IMG/VR virus record: IMGVR_UViG_3300034198_030559
Coordinates: 1-27,737 of that record
Reading direction: 5' to 3' (one strand)
Origin: a virus
Length of the DNA stretch: 27,737 nt
This document shows, one piece after another, positions 22,901 through 27,737 of the stretch. Numbering within the stretch: position 1 is the first letter of the stretch; every line of letters begins with the position of its first letter. Below the pieces are notes generated by a model. That model was given only the letters and a program-made list of their open reading frames with translations. It was not told the DNA's origin and ran no database searches. The position numbers and the translations under genes are program-made.

Positions 22901-23583
22901 GCGAATACGAAGTAAATTCTCCAATTTTGATTGATTTTGACCTAACTATATCGGGATCTGGCCCAACCTCTCTAATAAAGAGAGGCGCAGATCTTTCCGT
23001 CGGAACTCCATATAGCACCTCTACGAATTTTGATGTTATGAAATCAATTTTCATTATTGGCGGTGGAGAAGCAGAATCCAGCACAAGGATTGTTAGAGGC
23101 GTAATGATTAAAGATCTTTCCTATAAGACTCACGGATCTTTTACGGGAACAGCGCCTGTATTCTGTATAACGCAAGATCTAGGTTCAGATGGAAGTAATC
23201 CATACTTTAGGTTTGAAAACATATATTTTGAGGGGCCACAAGATTTTAGCGCAAATCCTGCCGGAACACCAGTTTTTGAAAACCCAATAGTAGCAACGCA
23301 TTCTGTTGCGGGAAGTTTACCAACGGACGTCATCTTTGGCAATATTATAATGACCGGCTGCTATTTTAACTACATGGGCTCCGAAGATGGTATAATAAAG
23401 GTTGTGGTTGACCAGGGCAGCTCAAGCAATTCTACCGTCCAAAATATTATAGCCACAAATAATATCGCAGTTAATTCTTCACCTGACGGTTATATATCCT
23501 CACCACAAATGATATACGATAATTACACATCTTATGTGACCGTATTAAATCTAATAGAAAGTTCAAATGCAATAACAAACTAG
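19996..23583 (+). CDS. Giant tail fibre/baseplate protein, paralogue 2
   Basis: A 1195-residue tandem paralogue of the preceding gene. Its N-terminus keeps KYPNQIDTSAEVPVVRDGI, RSAIIQIEKTLGVNPQGAVG, LDASGNLSKQALDNANVIYG and KLKLNFPTTVLQSQIS almost unchanged. The middle has diverged, including VAVGDTVIVSGSSIQNDDGA. A conserved ring (GRVFGTATSTGV, FIEKYIEGPRNELRGSGIIS, RYIFSGIESY) precedes a beta-helix-like end: HFLDIDSAVKYAGFYSRLF, KITIREGEYEVNSPI, LTISGSGPTSLIKRG, ENIYFEGPQ, IIMTGCYFNYMGS. It ends without the extra C-terminal sandwich of paralogue 1. ATG 19996 overlaps the upstream stop by 4 bases, so the pair is translationally coupled. The two may form a hetero-oligomeric spike, or different spikes for different receptors. 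Confidence 0.8.
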   Translation: MKSKYPNQIDTSAEVPVVRDGITEISSDFFNSLRSAIIQIEKTLGVNPQGAVGLTVGDRISNALDASGNLSKQALDNANVIYGPIANDNISEAASITESKLKLNFPTTVLQSQISTISSLIDNIVSKIDELNILFSAHINPNALARHYAKSILVESYTQSSSDLATSDFEQSSLQTFAENLYSKHINYSGASISQTNNSHTASQIYFDSQTISDLSSSSDVQGVIEDIATLNAEAIRDNFSYLNSNAQIRFGRKKSLFEGNDKNLAIIPSADVIYSVSSTSVTKLTLTTPIFPEQEISKFDLVSLSGTTNAVDDGEYYIESFEMDGLNISSISIFYQAKTESSGTAIISVFKNSYETNNFNGLNTTVRPRFNYTNTPDIVVAHPNAASIISFGFDSSNITLASNKLKVMVDGDLEQDFETFDSTLSEDSQNIDSAVYKLNEQFVENKFPVMAYKIRRASCYELALTHLVPDLAGDVKQRSIKISSASDSDGTTTLGFSSRLGITYYGSNGNPVLLNGNLLRDFYKIISFDVTQVYLNQSSQRISLNSGTFASYGVAVGDTVIVSGSSIQNDDGAFRILSVSGPDIDLDLSSFSFSGALDDGSIIYVIKNSIPLYTLNFEEVSGTSGFSLVDALMDINGFVFFNKRAEINSPISSSSIFACVVDISAGYLTDDYATLTIDTNGDAFITGSDLTDGEKITVTSSGIFNIPSPDRLGYITIRVIYTSLPASSLSCIVYGKQEHKKDVYHLSRSIFGNSLGRVFGTATSTGVPNLIDKRTFGNIDINQISPNFIEKYIEGPRNELRGSGIISGCAVTAITRETDVGGDYVSFGVSAGIVIVNGIRYIFSGIESYKHYTITNFYIAIDRFGCLDVRDEISEAYSSYRNQTVAFLAYIKNTTSPYVLSVNGDEIYDLRYFINNIDSKISKEITVSNSQTDSHFLDIDSAVKYAGFYSRLFPNVSYYSPKITIREGEYEVNSPILIDFDLTISGSGPTSLIKRGADLSVGTPYSTSTNFDVMKSIFIIGGGEAESSTRIVRGVMIKDLSYKTHGSFTGTAPVFCITQDLGSDGSNPYFRFENIYFEGPQDFSANPAGTPVFENPIVATHSVAGSLPTDVIFGNIIMTGCYFNYMGSEDGIIKVVVDQGSSSNSTVQNIIATNNIAVNSSPDGYISSPQMIYDNYTSYVTVLNLIESSNAITN
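20002..20036 (+). repeat. 35-bp exact direct repeat, copy 2
   Basis: This is the second copy of the repeat at 15779-15813, 4.2 kb apart in the same orientation. Recombination between copies would delete paralogue 1 while keeping one intact reading frame. Confidence 0.9.
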
Positions 23584-23590
23584 GAATAGT

Positions 23591-24181
23591 ATGACTGAAG
23601 ATGAAAAATCAGCTCTCGATATAATATATTCTCTTCCGGCTATATTAAAGAAATTAGAATCAAAGATAGACGTAATTGATAACAATGTAAAAATATTAAA
23701 TAACAAGGTACTGAAGCTATCAAGTAATCAGCAGGCCAATCAAAATGTTGCAGATAAGGGTCAAGAATCCGCAAGAAGTGATTCCAAGGTCGCTCAAGAA
23801 CAACAGTCCAAAAGTTTGGAACAAAAATTTCTAATGCCTCGCGCAGAATCACCAGATGAAATGCCAAAGGTCTACAAAAAGGATGGTCAGCCGGATGTTA
23901 GAGAGCCGTCTGATGTTCAGATTAAAAAAATAGTTCTCGGAAACATAAAGCTTTTTGGCTATATAAAAACAACTTCGATGAAACCAGTTACAAACGCAAC
24001 AATTAGGGTCTTTGATAAAGATAACGATCTCATTAAAAATATGAGCACCGATAAGGATGGATATTGGGAATGTAGGCTTCCAGCTGGTCAATATAACTCC
24101 GAAATATTGATATCAGGCATAAAACCTATAAACAGACAGTTTGCTTTACTAAACGGAATGAAGGAGTTTGAGCTTAAATAA
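23591..24181 (+). CDS. Coiled-coil plus transthyretin/carboxypeptidase-regulatory-like domain protein
   Basis: A 196-residue protein. Residues about 5-50 form a coiled coil (ILKKLESKIDVIDNNVKILN). Residues 50-105 are a Gln/Ser/Lys-rich linker. Residues 110-196 look like a CarboxypepD_reg/transthyretin-like beta sandwich: LGNIKLFGYIKTTSMKPVTN, ATIRVFDKDNDLI, STDKDGYWECRLPAGQYNSE. The order G-x-(I/V)...PV.NA.I.V.D, T(D)KDG.(W/Y), L(P).G.Y is characteristic. This domain often occurs in phage structural and fibre proteins as a binding or spacer module. It follows paralogue 2 by 8 bases (TAGGAAT precedes ATG 23591) and overlaps the next gene by one base. A fibre adaptor or spike-linked protein is likely. 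Confidence 0.72.
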   Translation: MTEDEKSALDIIYSLPAILKKLESKIDVIDNNVKILNNKVLKLSSNQQANQNVADKGQESARSDSKVAQEQQSKSLEQKFLMPRAESPDEMPKVYKKDGQPDVREPSDVQIKKIVLGNIKLFGYIKTTSMKPVTNATIRVFDKDNDLIKNMSTDKDGYWECRLPAGQYNSEILISGIKPINRQFALLNGMKEFELK

Positions 24182-24549
24182 TGATTAATATAAGATTCAA
24201 TCAGAAAAAAGACGAAAGAGCCGGAATCTTTTATGAAATAAATAAAAAAATATCAGAATTTATTAGCAATAAAATTGATAAAAAAATAAATCTAATAGAA
24301 GATAATAACTCCATGGAGATCGTTGCTTCAAATCTAAGCATAGATAATCCCGGAGAAATTAAAATAGAATTATCTTATAGAAAAACCATTACTATTAATA
24401 ATTCGGACTTATTTGACAAGTCAAAAGTTGACAAACTTGTTACCGAAATTAAAAATTTCTGCGAGCAAGCCATAAATATTGAAAAGTTCAGTTACGTGCC
24501 AATCCATATGAGAGAAAAGAAAGAAACGATAAAAGATGCCAATAAATGA
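24181..24549 (+). CDS. Small tail-associated protein, function unknown
   Basis: A 122-residue protein, MINIRFNQKKDERAGIFYEI. The first half is helical (FYEINKKISEFISNKIDKKI), then beta strands (SMEIVASNLSI, GEIKIELSYRKTITINN), then a helix (VDKLVTEIKNFCEQAI). Its ATG overlaps the upstream stop by one base and its end overlaps the next gene by 14 bases. Such tight coupling with a tail-terminator-like gene and the sheath suggests a tail completion or assembly function. No family recognised. Confidence 0.65.
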   Translation: MINIRFNQKKDERAGIFYEINKKISEFISNKIDKKINLIEDNNSMEIVASNLSIDNPGEIKIELSYRKTITINNSDLFDKSKVDKLVTEIKNFCEQAINIEKFSYVPIHMREKKETIKDANK

Positions 24550-25345
24550 GCAAGCTTTACCGGGAACCGGAATCAACGGTGACCACAGGGTTTTTTCGGA
24601 CTTCTTTGCTGACAACAATATTGTCCAGCAAGTTGCGATAGTACACCCAAAAAACCTGTTGATACAATCTCTCAGAGATCTATTTAGAAAGGACTCTGTT
24701 TATACATACAGGTCTGATGAGTACGGCTTTCCACTAACAGTAGATCTTACCGGGAAAGACCTTGAGACGACAGATACAACAAAAATCTTGATAAGCGATG
24801 TTTACAGATATGATGTGAAATTTTTTCCAGCAATCATTATAAAGCATACCGGAGGAGCTTATAAACCGCTCTCCTTTAATCAGGAGGGAACTTATAGATA
24901 TAGGAGAGATTATATAGAGGATGCCTTTGGCGGAAGGAGACCAATATCTGTACCGACTCATAAAATATATGCAGGGAAATGGGACCTTGGTTTTGATGTT
25001 GCCATCTACTCCGAAAGCTACTCTGAATTGCAAGAAATTGTAGATATAACATCAATTGCCTTGCAACATGTTCTCTGGAATGACCTTCGTGCATCGGGTT
25101 TATTTATAAGTTCTTTGAACATTGGCTCCGAAAATGCTGAGCCATATGCTAATGATTATGTATACACTCAGAGTATAACGATTAAAACTCTATCTGAGTG
25201 GAGAGTTGAAATTCCGATAGAAAGTGTCGTAGAAAAAATACTTTTTAATATTGATTCGAACCTTACTTCTTCACCATTTGAAGGAAATACTGCAAATTCT
25301 ACAATATTAAGATATGATGATTTATTGAGTCTAACTAAGATATAA
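24536..25345 (+). CDS. Tail terminator / neck-type protein
   Basis: A 269-residue protein, MPINEQALPGTGINGDHRVF, SDFFADNNIVQQVAIVH. The C-terminal half reads WDLGFDVAIYSESYSELQEI, VDITSIALQHVLWNDLRASG, LFISSLNIGSENAEPYANDY, VYTQSITIKTLSEWRVEIP. This alternation (strand, long amphipathic helix, strands with a closing VxI-x-T...W) resembles the tail-terminator or neck-terminator fold of contractile phages. Position immediately upstream of the sheath gene supports that. It could equally be a sheath terminator or tail completion protein in the sense of T4 gp3/gp15. The assignment rests on fold-like pattern and context, not on a clear family motif. The ribosome site is weak (AAAAG), but translation is coupled through the 14-base overlap. 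Confidence 0.6.
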   Translation: MPINEQALPGTGINGDHRVFSDFFADNNIVQQVAIVHPKNLLIQSLRDLFRKDSVYTYRSDEYGFPLTVDLTGKDLETTDTTKILISDVYRYDVKFFPAIIIKHTGGAYKPLSFNQEGTYRYRRDYIEDAFGGRRPISVPTHKIYAGKWDLGFDVAIYSESYSELQEIVDITSIALQHVLWNDLRASGLFISSLNIGSENAEPYANDYVYTQSITIKTLSEWRVEIPIESVVEKILFNIDSNLTSSPFEGNTANSTILRYDDLLSLTKI

Positions 25346-25374
25346 TACTACTAATAATAAAATAGAAGTGTAAT
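25341..25374 (+). promoter_or_regulatory. Candidate promoter and ACTACT element upstream of the sheath
   Basis: TATAAT (25341-25346, overlapping the previous stop) is followed directly by ACTACTAATAATAAAATAG and then AAGTGTAAT (to 25374). A similar order, TATTAT then ACTACTATCATAAAG and AGTGTAAT, lies at 3545-3574 upstream of the DUF5659-like gene. No good -35 is visible 17 bases upstream here. GGAGG (about 25386-25390) serves ATG 25399. Confidence 0.4.
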
Positions 25375-25398
25375 TTATTTTTTTCGGAGGTTTTATAA

Positions 25399-27737
25399 TG
25401 GCAAATATTCCAGGTATAAGTGGATATACCCAACCGGGCACCTTTGCCAGAGACAGAGTTGTTTCTAGAGCTGTTTCTATTCCAGGTGGCTTAAGACTTC
25501 TTTGCATTATGGGTGAAGGCTTAAAGAGAGAAGTTCTTGTAGACTCTGCAGTAGGTAATGGTCTTGACGGTTCATCTTCCTGCAGCCCAACAGGAAGTGG
25601 TGATGGAAAGTATTTTTCAATCTCCACATACCCAATAGTTTCTGGAAGAACTGAAGTTTATCTAAATGGAACTGCTCTTTACGGTCTTGAGCAGGCAGTA
25701 GATGAAACCTCGTTTGAAGGAAAATATGACTTTAGACTTGACTTAGATACTGGCTGCCTAGAACTTCAGGGCGCAAGCATTGGAGATCAGAATGGTAGAA
25801 ATTATTCCGCAAGCTCTCTAAATGTCGGTAACGGACTTATTGCCGATGGAACTTGTGGAGCATTTGATCTTATTTCAATTCTTGACGTAAACACACCTCC
25901 AGAAAGATGGACGGTTCGTTGCGTCTCCGTTACAAGGGATTCTTCTGGAAACCCAATACCCGGTCTATCAACATTCACAGTTTCTGGCTCTGTATCTGGA
26001 CAGCTGAAGGACTCTAGCGGTCAGCCATTCCTATTCCACGGAACCTACTTTACAGGAACCGATGGCGCCGTATCTGGAAATTCAACACCATGCTCTGATG
26101 GATTAATTGTCGCAGAAAACGGACCCGTATTTGGACAGGCCTTCCCAGTATCTGTAACTGGCGACACCACCACCGGAACCACAGCACAATATAGCTTCTC
26201 CGGAGATCTAATTACACAAGGACAGGCGCTTGTTGGAGACCACTTCTGTCTGCAGGATGGCTATTCTGAGTTCTACGCAATCATCACAGATATAACTTAC
26301 GACTCCGATGCTGATGAGACGACAATCACCGTTCAGACGGACACACTTCCAACAGATGTGCCTGTCGGTGGAGTTGACTGGCAGATCAGAGCAACAAACG
26401 TATTTATTCAGGATCCATCCTCACCATATGATGATGGAGATGGCTCTTTCACAAGTAAGGATTTAAACAAGGTTCTTCTCATCTGCTCAGGAACATCTGC
26501 ACAAAAATACAAGATTATTGCAGTAACCTCCTCAAGAAGAGTTCGCGTACAGCTATTGACCAATTCCGAAGTAGCATTCCCAGAGATGACTGCCGCCGCA
26601 GATCCAATCCTAGGAATAGCTGAGGACGGACTCACTTACGCACTACTAGAGACAAATGGAGTTCTCGTATTTGGAATAAACGAAGGAACCGTTCCATTTG
26701 AAGTTGGTGACAAATTCTTTATTGATGTAAGATCAAGAGTTCTGAAGGCCAGCGACTCTCTAGAGGTTAGATATGTTGCTGAGCAGGATTTAAATGATCC
26801 AGAGTTCTTCACAAGTGCTAACGAGCTTTACACAAAACATGGAGATCCAAGCGTAACAAATACACTATCTCTTGGAGCTCAATTGGCATTCCAGAATGGT
26901 GCTGCCGGTGTATTTACAGTTCAGTGCAAGCCATCAATTCCAAGAAGAAGCAGTGTTACTCTCTTCGGCGAAGTTAAGGGAGGAAAGGGCGGATATCCCG
27001 GATGTGGTTCTGGAACTTGCGAAGTAGATGATGTCTCTTTCGTTATACCTGCACCAATATCAGGCCTAACCGCAGGAAGGCCTGATGGAGATACGAACGT
27101 AAACTTCTTCGTAAAAAGAGGTGGCGTAGAGACTCAGATCTTCCCAAACAAAGTTGGTTTCTACAATTCTCAGCTTGAAAGCCCTGTTGGACAGCAGAAT
27201 TTCGTTACAAGTTCTGACTATGCCTTCTCTTATACTGTAGTTAATACAAGTGCAAAGATCACCGCACAGGGAACTGGAGCAACAATAACCGCATCGACTG
27301 GATACTTCCAATCCTTAGATGTTGATTTCTCAAGCAAGGATATTGGAAAGGTAATAGTTCTCCAGTCTGTTGAGAACTCGACTGGCACAGTATTTACATC
27401 AATTTCAGACATAAGCAACTTTGTTTTCGGCGGAGTGCCTGCTACAGACATCGCTGAACTTGTAATTACTGAAATTATAAATGACAATACAGTTGCCGTT
27501 GTCGCAAATAACATAGCTGAAGATGTTGTTGTAGCGGACTGTCAGGATGTAAACTTCTTTATAAAGGATGAATCTGATACCACAAACCTATCTGCAATGA
27601 TTCTTCTAAACAAGGATGTGGTTGAGAGCGGCACCCTCAAGAGGGGTGATGGATTAAGAATTTCTTATATTGATGAGAAGGACGCAACTTATTTTGACAC
27701 AAACTGGTTTGAAGCGCTAGAAGCTCTTGAGGCTGTA
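25399..27737 (+). CDS. Tail sheath protein, very large (3' end missing)
   Basis: The frame is open from ATG 25399 to the window edge (779 full codons) with no stop. The N-terminus MANIPGISGYTQPGTFARDR, VVSRAVSIPGGLRLLCIMG fits phage tail sheath starts. Residues near 491 (SLGAQLAFQNGAAGVFTVQC, KPSIPRRSSV) match a segment typical of sheath proteins, and the last visible residues (WFEALEALEAV) match the beginning of the conserved core, where W..AL..LE precedes the LDIVV strand. Between lie several beta-rich inserts. Two share the pattern F-(T/S)-SKD-(L/I)-x-KV-(L/I): near residues 350-385 and 643-670. Codon use is partly optimised, as expected for an abundant protein, and GGAGG precedes the start. 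T4 gp18 is 659 residues in total, so this sheath is unusually long. Confidence 0.85.

Noticed and set aside
25331-27514. Minus-strand ORFs opposite the sheath (25331-25627, 26408-26635, 27066-27311, 27230-27514)
   Set aside because: The plus frame from 25399 is open to the edge and encodes sheath-like segments; the minus frames are shadows.

Overview
This window looks like part of the late (virion) gene region of a tailed dsDNA phage with a contractile tail (myovirus type), probably a large-genome one. A prophage copy cannot be excluded. The main evidence is an HK97-type major capsid protein, a very large tail sheath gene running off the right edge, a neck/tail-terminator-like protein next to the sheath, and several long beta-rich fibre or baseplate proteins. 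No integrase, tRNA, rRNA, replication gene or host housekeeping gene is visible. The host cannot be named. Most genes are AT-rich, with many ATA, AGA and TTA codons, while the capsid and fibre genes use a very different, C-ending codon set.

Layout. 1-1479: C-terminal part of a membrane-segment protein of unknown role. 1496-3172: putative capsid decoration protein and major capsid protein, closed by a strong terminator. 3240-3813: two small genes, the second DUF5659-like. 3814-4072: the longest gap, the leader of the next gene. 4073-6829: a 918-residue fibre made mostly of 18- and 11-residue Ser-rich repeats, closed by a second strong terminator. 6933-7939: three small overlapping genes; the last shares a module with the fibre C-terminus. 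7932-10090, minus strand: two tandem paralogous DUF2827 glycosyltransferase-like genes, tightly fitted between plus-strand virion genes. 10136-11376: two beta-sandwich/neck-like proteins. 11392-11622, minus strand: one small orphan gene. 11709-15736: small membrane and coiled-coil proteins, an HEXXH metallopeptidase, a 665-residue Ig/FN3-like structural protein with a four-Cys cluster, and a holin-like protein. 15770-23583: two huge tandem paralogues (1409 and 1195 residues) with a conserved N-terminus and a beta-helix-like C-terminal part. 23591-25345: three tail-associated genes. 25399 to the end: tail sheath, incomplete at its C-terminus.

How the parts fit: capsid, fibre and sheath carry the marks of very high expression (good ribosome sites, optimised codons, and terminators after capsid and fibre). 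The rest forms compact, translationally coupled operons for neck, tail and fibre assembly. A recurrent ACTACT-type element lies upstream of several transcription-unit starts and may be a phage promoter or early-leader motif. The glycosyltransferase pair is the clearest accessory module. A reasonable but unproven idea is that it glycosylates a virion protein such as the Ser-rich fibre, or alters the host surface.
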